NCBI GenBank assembly: GCA_032718475.1
Contig: JAUCBJ010008035.1
Span: 1 to 47,076 of the forward strand
Reading direction: 5' to 3'
DNA from: Nemertoderma westbladi
Lineage: Eukaryota > Xenacoelomorpha > Nemertodermatida > Nemertodermatidae
Length of the DNA stretch: 47,076 nucleotides
The position numbers and the translations under genes are program-made. This document shows, piece after piece, positions 11,123 through 19,790 of this stretch; the first letter of the stretch is position 1, and each line of letters opens with the position of its first letter. The notes below the pieces were generated by a model. It was not told where the DNA came from. It did not search any database and saw only the letters and a program-made list of their open reading frames with translations.

Positions 11123-11837
11123 TAAAAAAACAAAAAACAAAATAGTGTGTATTCGAATGACGTCATGTGACTCTATTTAGAATGACGCGGTGACATACCG
11201 GAAATACATAGTAAATGTATGGCGTAGGGACATACAGATAAATAATGTCGCATTGCGATATAAATTTGGAAAATATGTCGCCCTGACGATTTGGTAGTGC
11301 GAAATTAATTCCATACAAATAAATTAAATTTGCTGGAAACATAATAACTATATATTAAAAGAAAACTTAAAGGAATATTTGCTACATTAATATTAAATAC
11401 GCGAACAAATACACTATATACAACTTTTAATTTGTTAAAACTATTCGGTGAAAATGGAAATACGTTTATAATTATGTTTCTTGGCAACCCTTCCAAACAC
11501 TGAGATGTAATAAATTATTTGGGGCTCGCTAGACTATCCTTACTTATACCAGTCTTAGTATGTCATTATATAGCTACTAAGGGTATTAAATGGCTACAAA
11601 AATAGTATAAGGTGGGAATTAATGGCATACAAAATAGTAGTTGGGATGATGCATAAACATTTATTTCAACTTAAAATAAGTGGCTTTAATTATTTAGGGG
11701 TTTAATAATTCATAAATATGGATATATTTATAGGATGATACAGTAAAAGCACAAGCTAATTGTGCAAAGTCCTACTTTACGCAATGCATATGTTTACTAC
11801 TTCACTGATCCGGAGACGTAGAGCCACATCATTAACC

Positions 11838-11897
11838 TTGATATCCCATGCGATCAATTGATATCTCATGCGATCAATTGATATCTCATGCGAACAC
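11838..11897. repeat. 20-bp tandem repeat, 3 copies
   Basis: Three consecutive 20-bp units of the form TTGATATCTCATGCGATCAA. The first has a C for T and the last diverges at its end. Each unit is itself partly palindromic (TTGAT...ATCAA). Confidence 0.85.
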
Positions 11898-11899
11898 TT

Positions 11900-14220
11900 A
11901 GCGAAAACGAAAACACTCCAAACTAATACCAGCTTACATTTTATTAACTAATAAAAATCAACGTTTTTTATTTTTTATACAGAATTGCACAACCCAACCA
12001 CCACAGAACAGTATATTACCGTACTGTTAACATTTCCAGGCCCACTGGATGCCTATAGATTCCCAGTAGAAGTAGGGATGAAGAACGGAAAGAGAACATA
12101 AGTGACGTCATCTCTATGTTTAGCCACCAAAGTAAGACACGGCAGTCTGTAACAATATAACGCGCTAGTGAACAGAAATTGGATGAGATCTGTGCACACC
12201 ATACTTGCGACCTCTATCTTGGAATCGGGGGGGGGGGGGGGGGGGGGGGGTATTGGATATCCCAGTATCCTAGTTGGAAATCCCGTTTTGCAATTATATA
12301 TAATTTAAATTACAGAACCAATTATTTATTTGGCTCTTAGCCAATCACAGGAACGAGGAGGGCTGCCCTTGAAAACCCTTTGATGGATAAAATTGCAATT
12401 TGAATATTTTTGGATTTACAATTTTTAATAGCCAAGTGTTAAAGTGGTGTAGGTATCTGATGAATCTTATTATTATGGGAATAAAATCTTAAATACTGGC
12501 TGACAGGGAAATATCTATAAAAAAAAACAATAAAAAAAAGAAACATACAAAATCATAATTATGTATATTATAACCTCAAGATGACATCAATATGCCCTCC
12601 TATGACAATGACGTCACACCATATCCTCCACCTTCCCCATCATCATCTCCCAACATTGCAACCCGTGTTCAGTTCAAACAAGGGGCAGTTCTTTCTTCCA
12701 TTCAGCCATTAGTCCATCTTCCACAAATTGAGTATCGCTTTCAGTGTGCTGCAACCTGCAACACCTTTGCTCAGGGCGCGCTACGCGCTACCGTAACACT
12801 AACTTAGCCATTTAGCGACATCCAGAAATCCCTTACTTCCGTAACCCGTTGCTGCGTTGGTGCAAGGAAAAATGCAAGGACGATGAATTCTTTAGCTGTG
12901 AATCTGGATAGCCCTCCGGCCTATGCTAATTGCAGTTATTAGCTATTCTATTAGGTACCAGGTACCAGCTGACCGTGGCAGGTCTGCCGGTAGGACTCTC
13001 GAAAATGCCATGATGCACTAGACAGTTAGATGTAGGCCTAATAATGGCATTAGCCGAAGTGCCTTTTTCGAGACTATTCGCATGCATTCGGGTGTCAGGC
13101 ATGACGGTCCCCTGTCTGCCTGTATCTAACCAGTCAGCCAGTCCGTGCTCATCAGTTCCTTCCTCTGATTCTGTCAGCACACAGGCAGTTCGTAACACAA
13201 CAGACTGACAGAGAATGGAGTTATCTATATTACGTACCGGTACAATTACTGTATTAGTATTACCGCTAGTAAATCTTCAAACCCTATTACTGTATTAAGC
13301 CTATGCCTGTATGCCAGTATGCTTATCTGCGTTTACTGACTATACCGTAGTTCCTGTCCTGGACCACGACCACCAGGCACCAGACTATGGACTAGGCCTA
13401 ACACCTAACAGTAAGCGGTAAACAGCGACGAATTCTGGAATTAGGACGTCTTCATCAGTTAGAAATTTACAGATTGCCAGTGTAATTGTGAAATACAGTA
13501 AGAAAAACAAAGTAGGCCTACCTGCCTACAGGCTACAGCCACAACCTATTCCATAACTAACTCCTACAGCCTAGCCTGACATCTGACAGCAGTACAGTCC
13601 TATGTCTCATGTCTGTAAGTCCTGACCTGAAGTCCTGACTTGGACTTCGTGATTGCCTAACGGCAAACGGACTAGGTACCGGTACTGCTGTACTGTGTAA
13701 CTCTGTACCTACACGTAACCACGTACTGACGTACGTCTGTACATACAGACATATAAGATCAGAAGATACGATAAGATCAGAAGATAAGACAGTGAGATCA
13801 AGATGTAAGATTACGACGCTAAAGTGTAAAGAATTCTGAATTGGTAGGCCTACTACAGTACTATAACAACTGCTGAACTGTAAGATCAGAAGATTGTATG
13901 AACTGCTGTAGGACAAGACTGCATAGGCAGATAGGGGTATTATCACTGTACTTCAACCCCACTACCAGACTACACTACACACTACCTGACTACTGCCATA
14001 CTGCACACTACTACAACAACACTACTGCAGTACAGCAGTACTGCACTACTATCAGTAGGCCTACAGTACTTGTACTACAGACAAAGAGATGCCTACAAGT
14101 ACAGAAGTTGGTCAGTTCAAATTTCCCTCCTGTTCTTATAATTGATCCCTTGCTGATATGTATCTCAATCAGAGATGGACACAGACCGGGCCACTCTCGG
14201 GCCGGTTTCTAAATATTGGA
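11900..14220. other. Non-coding DNA rich in short palindromes
   Basis: A run of 24 G lies at 12227-12250. From about 13,000 to 14,070 the sequence is dense in TAGGCCTA, TACCGGTA, GTAC and TACTG-type words, a composition also seen in the leader of the BEL element. Short open frames (for example 12,592-12,807 and 13,557-13,946) show no domain and read like translated repeat. No gene is called. Confidence 0.5.
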
Positions 14221-14224
14221 AAGC

Positions 14225-14290
14225 CCGCTAGTCTCTGACCTGATGAGCATAAGCTCAAAGGATTGTATGCTTGAGCATGTGGACGACTTC
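14225..14290 (+). mobile_element. LINE remnant, left part, split by the BEL/Pao insertion
   Basis: The last 60 bp before the left LTR align with 1,610-1,650. Both carry a TGCTTGAG..CGTGGA-GACTTC type sequence coding for a VDDF motif. The continuation of this LINE copy lies on the other side of the BEL element at 31,440. Confidence 0.7.
14286..14290. repeat. Target-site duplication, left copy (ACTTC)
   Basis: The five bases immediately outside the left LTR are ACTTC. The same five bases follow the right LTR at 31440-31444. A 5-bp duplication fits BEL/Pao integrases (4-6 bp). Confidence 0.93.
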
Positions 14291-15539
14291 TGTTCGCGCT
14301 TTCAGACCTTTGGCAGTTTAACCCGCCAAATTAGGATGTCTTTTAGATAATAAATCACTTTTAGCCTCTGACAAGTATTTGATTCACTACACTAGTCGAA
14401 ACCAATCTGTGCGCGATCATTCACCCGCTGGATATACCCGGGAGATTGGGTTCGACGGCTTAATCTTATTGCTATGTAAGCCTAATGTATTATTCGACTG
14501 ACAGTATTATATAATCTCTGACAATATTATTCACCTTCGGGGAATATTAACAGTTCCTTTAGGACGTGGCGCTCTATCTATAAAAACAGAGTTATGACTT
14601 AAACTACTCACAACGATATGGCTTAGTTACAATTCACATATATGGCGCATTCTTTAGGAAATGCTTCGTTATCAGTCTCGCTCATACACAACGCTGCACA
14701 ATGCTGCACACTAATCTGCCGATCTTCACTGATTTTAGTCACATATAAAAGGAACACAGACCGACTCATGTAGGGTCTATCAAATAACATTAGATTCACT
14801 TCAAACCACTTTAACATAAGTCACAATCGTTATATGTAACCTTTCTCTCTTACCTTCGGTATATCAAGAATATTGGGTTTTCGGGGTTATTTATCGTTAT
14901 TCCAAATATAATAATTCATCAACCATATTATGAAGAACCGACAGTAAATAGCAGTATAACAATATAAAAGTATGCACAGGTATATTAGATTAGGTATGTT
15001 GCGTTGATTGAGTATGGGCCAGTTAACCAGTATTTTGGTTGGTTTGTTTGCAGGTTTGAGTTTGTTAACGGATATATGTCCTTATAATTAAGCCTACTAG
15101 TGTTAGGCTAAAACAGAAAAGCACAAAATATTCCCAAGCCGCTCTCTCCTGGCTCAGGACAGAATGTAAACACTGCCCATAATGCATTGCGTGATTTCTA
15201 GGAAATTTCTGTACAAGAGCCATAAAAATGCTCTGATTGGCTGACTGAACTGAGAGATGCCGTAGAACAAAGAAAATCGACACGTATGAATATCAGCTGT
15301 TAACCGTCGTCATAGTAACTACTGTTCAAGAGTAGCTATCACCTTTTGCGTCACGGAATTGCCATAGAATCATCAACTATGCCTTTCACAGTACACATAC
15401 GGAGGAAATAGCTCTTAGATCCTCTAAAAAACACCGATACAGCAATAATACGGTCTCTTACACCTATTAAATCAACTACAGAGTATTTTAATGTGAAAAA
15501 TAATAAAAATAACGGGGCAATTCAGCAAAGGCTTTTACA
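14291..15539 (-). repeat. 3' LTR of the BEL/Pao element (1,249 bp)
   Basis: It matches 30,191-31,439 base for base at an offset of 15,900 except at 15,071 (G versus A) and 15,258 (T versus C). Because the coding frames lie on the minus strand, this left-hand copy is the 3' LTR. No open frame of interest lies inside; short open frames here are duplicated identically in the other LTR. Confidence 0.96.
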
Positions 15540-15552
15540 CCGCTCCCAGAAA
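15540..15552 (-). other. Candidate polypurine tract
   Basis: On the minus strand the bases just before the 3' LTR read TGGGAGCGG, then the LTR's TGT. One C interrupts the purine run, so this is a weak but correctly placed plus-strand priming site. Confidence 0.45.
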
Positions 15553-15617
15553 ATGGGATTTTCAGTCTATAAAATATAAAAATCACAGTTTCTAAAACCT
15601 AAAGATACTCTAAACAG

Positions 15618-15929
15618 TTAGTCTTTCTTACGCGGACGGCGTTTACGCAGTTTCTTGAGGCTAGCAAGAGTCCTTTTCTCTTTGGGGCGAGCCACTTTAC
15701 GAGGAGGGCTGTAGCTCCTAGGCGAAGGGTGCAATACAATTGCATCAGAAGGTGTAGGGTTACGATCGGTATACCCGCCGGTCGAAGTACCTGGTTGATT
15801 AATATCAACCTCAGTGGAGCGAGGTCTAATGGCCTTTAGAGCGCGTCTCAGGACAGCAGCTCCTACGGGTCCTTGACGGGTCGTCTGGACACTAGTGGTG
15901 GACCGTGAGTGGTGAGGAACTTTCTCGGT
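15618..15929 (-). CDS. Overlapping -1 frame: Pro-rich, highly basic tail of the post-pol module
   Basis: This frame has no usable ATG. It opens after a TAA at 15,930-15,932, overlaps the last 67 bases of the 602-codon ORF in the -1 frame, and runs 103 codons to a TAA at 15,618-15,620. Its composition looks coding. A middle part rich in Pro, Ser and Thr (including PSPRSYSPPRK) is followed by a Lys/Arg-rich end (KKLRKRRPRKKD). This suggests a nucleic-acid-binding or nuclear-targeting tail for the upstream protein, reached by a -1 frameshift or disrupted from it by an indel. I see no canonical slippery heptamer in the overlap. Confidence is moderate that it is real coding sequence and low on the mechanism. 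Confidence 0.55.
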   Translation of the reverse strand, partial: TEKVPHHSRSTTSVQTTRQGPVGAAVLRRALKAIRPRSTEVDINQPGTSTGGYTDRNPTPSDAIVLHPSPRSYSPPRKVARPKEKRTLASLKKLRKRRPRKKD

Positions 15930-17671
15930 TTAATGGTTCTCTCCAGCTCGCGTTCTCGGGTTCGATATTCATATGGTCGCCGAGATACTTCCTGTAGTTC
16001 AGGATGCGAGTTCACAAAGATGTCGCCATACTCAGGGTCCTGACGGATAAAATTGATCAGGTGATATGTGGTTATATCATTAGGGTTAACGTTTCTAAGG
16101 TATTTTCTGACAAACTTGGTGGAAATACACTCACCAACACGCTTCATTAACTCGTAACTTGGTACGCGTGTTTTCTGTTCAATCGACGCGAATAGATAAG
16201 GATGGAACGCGTAAACTCCCTCGTAAGCTCTTCCAGGGTAATAGCGATGTCGGGATTCGCAATGTAAATCCGCGTTCGCTTCCCAAGCTCGGATGTATCG
16301 CAGGGTGATCATCTCGTGTACGCTCTCTAAATCGCGATTAAAGGGACAATTGTAACTTTCATGTCCTTTAAGTTGACAGTAGTGACATTGAGTCATAAAT
16401 TGTGGGCAGACGGCAAAAATATGAGAGTTATTAAGTCTGCAATAAGCACAATATATTTCCATCATCGGTTGTTCGAGGAAATAGGAGCAAGGTACGCTCG
16501 AGTCTAGAGGGGTGAAGTGGTCTCTCGATGCGCATAATCGACAACGTTTTCGAGAAACGTAGTTGGCGTGTCGATAATCGTACGCTGTGAGACGTTGTGG
16601 ACCTTGATACCACTCTATGACATAATCATTGTCACTGCTCCGGGAAGCTGTAGGCTGAATCGCTTCTGATTCCAAGCATACTGGTTCATCCTCCAGCTGT
16701 ATAGACGAAGTGGGTGCGTCTGTCTCAGTAAGTGGATCCACTGTCTGTATTTCCACGACGGAATAACCTGTAGGTATTCGGGGTCTTTGTATAACGGATG
16801 AATGTAAGTTCTGTATACAAACGTCTTGAAAAACGGCAAATCCAGCGCTACTCAGTTTCTCCGCAGCTGAGTCTCTCAGACTGAGTTTGGTCAGCGCGCG
16901 GTCCTTGAACTGACTATCGACGTTACGGAACGGAGTCAGGAAGCGCCGGAAACATTCGAAACGTATGAACTTATTGTGTTCGTCTAACTTGGCGAGTTTA
17001 GTTCCAAGTATTAATGGATGAGCGCGTATGGTACGACTGCACACATCGGCTAGCCAACCGGCAAGTGCTGCGTTTTCAAAGATCGTGTATATAGCTAAGG
17101 AAGGGCGAAGTGGAACACTCATAAAGCTATATACGGCACCAGGCGCAGTTAATGGTCCATCAAAATATAAACGAGAGTAATGATCTCCATATACTTGCTG
17201 GTAATTGATAGGATTTCCAACTTTGAAATTCCATCCATATTCTTGAAAGGCAAGATGTCCGATGGATGTCCGTTGTACTTTAGTAATGTCGCTGGGTGTA
17301 TTGGCATACATAGTGCGAAAGAAACCTCGGCCTTCGGCCCAAGGAGCAATCAGCTGAGTATCAACGAAAGGGTATGGAATGTTTTCCATATTCCGGAAGT
17401 CGTTTTGGAGATCTCCATAAACAGCTGAGCCGATTTTTAGGATTCTTTCGTTAAACAACATTTCGAGCACAGGTTGGGGTAACATTGATCCATCGATACC
17501 CATGGCCGGTTTGCGCTCGGTGTCGGTGACGTAACGCTGCGCGAGCTCGAATTGTCCATGTCGAAGTTTCTTTTGTGTCTCCGTAAGGGTTTCAAAAGAA
17601 TAATCAATCACGTCGGAACACGCTCGAGTGAATACGTGGGTAGAACCAGCGAGTCCTCGTATATGTATCAT
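15863..17671 (-). CDS. Post-pol ORF with three zinc-knuckle-like motifs, unknown function
   Basis: The 602-codon open frame lies between pol and the 3' LTR, the place where env sits in env-bearing elements. I do not recognise the family. Three CCHC-like motifs are clustered: C377-x2-C380-x4-H385-x9-C395, C408-x2-C411-x5-H417-x4-C422, and C429-x2-C432-x4-H437-x4-C442. The last is a canonical zinc knuckle. Residues 1-300 have no recognised motif. Residues 300-350 are acidic/Ser-Thr-rich and linker-like. The C-terminus (565-600) is rich in Arg and Glu. I see no signal peptide and no convincing transmembrane segment, so an envelope glycoprotein is unlikely. A nucleic-acid-binding or capsid-associated role is inference. 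The ATG directly follows the TGA of the preceding frame (TGAATG), and the two are in the same frame. Confidence 0.8.
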   Translation of the reverse strand: MIHIRGLAGSTHVFTRACSDVIDYSFETLTETQKKLRHGQFELAQRYVTDTERKPAMGIDGSMLPQPVLEMLFNERILKIGSAVYGDLQNDFRNMENIPYPFVDTQLIAPWAEGRGFFRTMYANTPSDITKVQRTSIGHLAFQEYGWNFKVGNPINYQQVYGDHYSRLYFDGPLTAPGAVYSFMSVPLRPSLAIYTIFENAALAGWLADVCSRTIRAHPLILGTKLAKLDEHNKFIRFECFRRFLTPFRNVDSQFKDRALTKLSLRDSAAEKLSSAGFAVFQDVCIQNLHSSVIQRPRIPTGYSVVEIQTVDPLTETDAPTSSIQLEDEPVCLESEAIQPTASRSSDNDYVIEWYQGPQRLTAYDYRHANYVSRKRCRLCASRDHFTPLDSSVPCSYFLEQPMMEIYCAYCRLNNSHIFAVCPQFMTQCHYCQLKGHESYNCPFNRDLESVHEMITLRYIRAWEANADLHCESRHRYYPGRAYEGVYAFHPYLFASIEQKTRVPSYELMKRVGECISTKFVRKYLRNVNPNDITTYHLINFIRQDPEYGDIFVNSHPELQEVSRRPYEYRTRERELERTIKPRKFLTTHGPPLVSRRPVKDP

Positions 17672-17935
17672 TCACGTAGTTCCTAGTTCTCCCACCGGAA
17701 CGCTACCTTCGTTGTCATAAGTAACAACGCCATACATCTCGATAACGTTAAGAGTCTCATTCCATTCTTTAGTGGCGTTTTCGAGAGTCATTCCCACTGG
17801 ATGCCACAAAGTAGCGCATTCGCTAGCATTGGGTAAATCTCTATACTTTAAGCATTGTGTAGTATAGGTTTCCACATCTCCATATCGTTTAAATCGATAG
17901 GGTGGCCGGTAGTTAAGAAGTCCATATACGTACCA
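17672..17935 (-). CDS. Middle frame of the post-pol module (reached by -1 frameshift)
   Basis: This frame is open from just after a TAA near 17,935 to a TGA at 17,672-17,674, with no ATG near its start. If ribosomes slip at the heptamer at 17,887-17,893, 71 codons are read in this frame after codon 85 of the upstream ORF, giving a product of about 156 residues. The segment has mixed, normal-looking composition (for example ATLWHPVGM, NVIEMYGVV). Its stop codon abuts the ATG of the 602-codon ORF, which continues in the same frame. It is therefore also possible that one ancestral ORF has been split by a single nonsense change. Confidence 0.6.
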   Translation of the reverse strand, partial: WYVYGLLNYRPPYRFKRYGDVETYTTQCLKYRDLPNASECATLWHPVGMTLENATKEWNETLNVIEMYGVVTYDNEGSVPVGELGTT

Positions 17936-18141
17936 TTACGATGCGTATAGCGAGCTGTGAACTTTCTATAGTCCAATTCACGCGTAAGTTGCTCCTGGGA
18001 CATTGGCGGTTCGATATAACGACCATCGTCCTCCGTAGTAGTTGGATCAGCGTCGCCGCGTATCAAGCTATCGACAAACGCTTGTAAAGGTAGAGTATAT
18101 CTCTCCCTGATACCAAGATCATCTTCTATTAATTCAGTCAT
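17848..18141 (-). CDS. First ORF of the post-pol module (97 codons)
   Basis: It begins with an ATG that has G at -3. It is acidic at its N-terminus and middle (TELIEDD, TTTEDDGRYIE) and has no recognised domain. The zero-frame stop (TAA, 17,848-17,850) comes 12 codons after a UUUAAAC heptamer at codons 83-85, so the last residues lie beyond the putative slippage site. It overlaps the next frame by about 28 codons. A TATA-like run and a TATAGCAG acceptor-like sequence lie directly upstream. A short separate transcript or a spliced mRNA is therefore possible. Confidence 0.65.
   Translation of the reverse strand: MTELIEDDLGIRERYTLPLQAFVDSLIRGDADPTTTEDDGRYIEPPMSQEQLTRELDYRKFTARYTHRNGTYMDFLTTGHPIDLNDMEMWKPILHNA
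17887..17893 (-). promoter_or_regulatory. Candidate -1 ribosomal frameshift site, U UUA AAC
   Basis: Read on the minus strand, codons 83-85 of the 97-codon ORF are GAT TTA AAC. This forms TTTAAAC in exactly the X XXY YYZ phase required for -1 slippage. Slipping moves ribosomes into the open frame that ends next to the 602-codon ORF. The heptamer matches one of the most efficient known natural slippery sites. A 6-bp stem (CTATAC/GTATAG) begins about 19 nt downstream. That is farther than the usual 5-9 nt, so a stimulatory structure is not established. Confidence 0.6.
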
Positions 18142-18143
18142 AT

Positions 18144-18190
18144 CTGCTATACGAGTTCACCAATATTATAATGAGTTTATATATTTATTA
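18144..18190 (-). promoter_or_regulatory. TATA-like run and 3' splice-site-like sequence before the post-pol module
   Basis: On the minus strand a TATATAAA-type run lies about 40 nt upstream of the first ATG of the module. TATAGCAG, which resembles a splice acceptor, ends 2 nt before that ATG. Either could allow the module to be expressed from a transcript separate from gag-pol. Both motifs are short and could be chance in AT-rich DNA. Confidence 0.3.
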
Positions 18191-19790
18191 GGCGAGCGGG
18201 CGTCGCTGCCTATTTCTCCCTTGCCCCCGGACAGTGTGAGATTCTCAGCGCCGATGTACCGCTGTCGCTGTACTTTCGCCAACGACGTAGCCGTACAACG
18301 ACAACGATAACCGGCACAAGTCACTCCACTGTCCGTCCCAAAGGCTTAGATGTACTTCAGGTTTTCCTTGGAGAGTTAGGTTACTTTCACGATTGCGACT
18401 AGCTACTGTAAACACACTTTAGCAGTAACATTCACCTATAAACTCACAAATACCACACAACTGGTCACAACTACGCACATTCGGGCGATTTGTCCGTTAG
18501 TCAATGCCTTCCAGAATGTCACTGTATTATTATGTATCCTTGGATACTAGCAGTGCGCTATTTATTCCCTATGCTATTCAATGGGGCATGCTTTCTATTG
18601 TTCTTTTAACTCACTTCTAATTCTAGCGTGGTTGTTGCCATGGTGACATTATGGAAAGCTAGCGGTAGAATTAGGGTAATTCTCATGCATACAGATCTGG
18701 GATGCTATTTAATAGTAATTCTTTAATGGTCAATATCCCCTTTATACATGATTTTATGAATTTTATCGGCTATTGACTATACATTGGAGATTCTCGCACA
18801 CAAATACACTTAATAGAGTGAATCTCCGCTCCAATGATCTATTAATTAATGGAATTTTGGGAATGTTATAAATTGTGTAAAAATGGCAATTTATTAAATT
18901 CATTAAAAGGCATGAATTTAAATTTATTCCCTGAAATTTTATTATTTGATAATTAAATGGACATATTTTGATTCTAGAACATGTCTGGGACACAAGATCC
19001 TTAATTCTATGAAAATTGTCCTTTTAAGAATATCGGTAAATGCTACGATATCTTAATTGACTAGAATTGTTGAAGGATCTGAATTTTACAGATTTTGATT
19101 TATTAGATTTGCAAATATTAAATAATTAATATTTGAGATGGGCACCGATTTATTCCAGAACTTGTCTGGGGACGTTAACCACTGATTCTAGAATTTGTCT
19201 TTCAAGTATATCGGTGGGTGCCGCGATATCTTAATCAACTAGAATTACAGATGGTCAAAGGGTTTAACAGATTTACTTTGCGTTATACGCTACTGTTAAA
19301 GGGACATCACGCTACTATATGTATTATTTAATATACGGTATGAGAGCAATATCGCACGAAGCAATGTCAGTGTGAAGAGGCAAGTCGTTTCCAAGGTCTA
19401 CCCAGAGCTTGGTTTAGCCGAGACACGAGGATCTGAACTTTGCATTCCTAATACTCTGCCTACCAATAATACTTGAATATAGTAGTGGCTTTATTGTACT
19501 TTAATAAGTACGAAGATTTCATCTTACTGTAGTCACGTATTGATTGTGTAATACGGGCAGTAAGGAAAGAGAAAAAGAATTATTTCTCGCCGTCGCACTA
19601 AATATAATATAAGTAATTACGTACGCAATAAACACTAATATATTGCACTATTCTACTAAATAATCGCTAAATAATATTCTACTAAATTAAATAAAACGAT
19701 TATAATAAAATTACATAGTAATACATACATAAATATAAAAATAATAAAATAATATAAAATAATAGAGTCACACGCCCACTCCGAACGATA
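18191..19790 (-). other. Non-coding spacer between pol and the post-pol module
   Basis: About 1.6 kb inside the element without a credible ORF. It contains an imperfect 181-bp tandem duplication (18,971-19,290) and AT-rich DNA near 19,600-19,780. Spacers of this length are not usual in BEL/Pao elements. Confidence 0.6.
18971..19290 (-). repeat. Imperfect 181-bp direct repeat, about 2 copies
   Basis: A unit starting near 18,971 (ATTCTAGAACATGTCTGGGA) is repeated from 19,152 (ATTCCAGAACTTGTCTGGGG). Shared later landmarks include TATCGGT and CGATATCTTAAT followed by ACTAGAATT. Divergence is clear, so the duplication predates this insertion. Confidence 0.75.

Noticed and set aside
12592-12807. 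71-codon frame with a Pro/Ser-rich start
   Set aside because: No domain, no supporting splice or polyadenylation context, and it sits in repeat-like DNA.
14448-14462. GGTTCGA in the LTR as a tRNA B box
   Set aside because: No matching A box or cloverleaf can be drawn around it, and the identical LTR copy gives the same isolated motif.
14623-15283. 64- and 72-codon open frames within the LTR
   Set aside because: They occur in both LTRs, lack domains, and the first is altered in the diverged third LTR. They are most likely chance frames.
15863-17671. Envelope glycoprotein identity for the post-pol ORF
   Set aside because: No signal peptide, furin-like site or transmembrane segment is visible, and the zinc knuckles argue for a nucleic-acid-related role instead.
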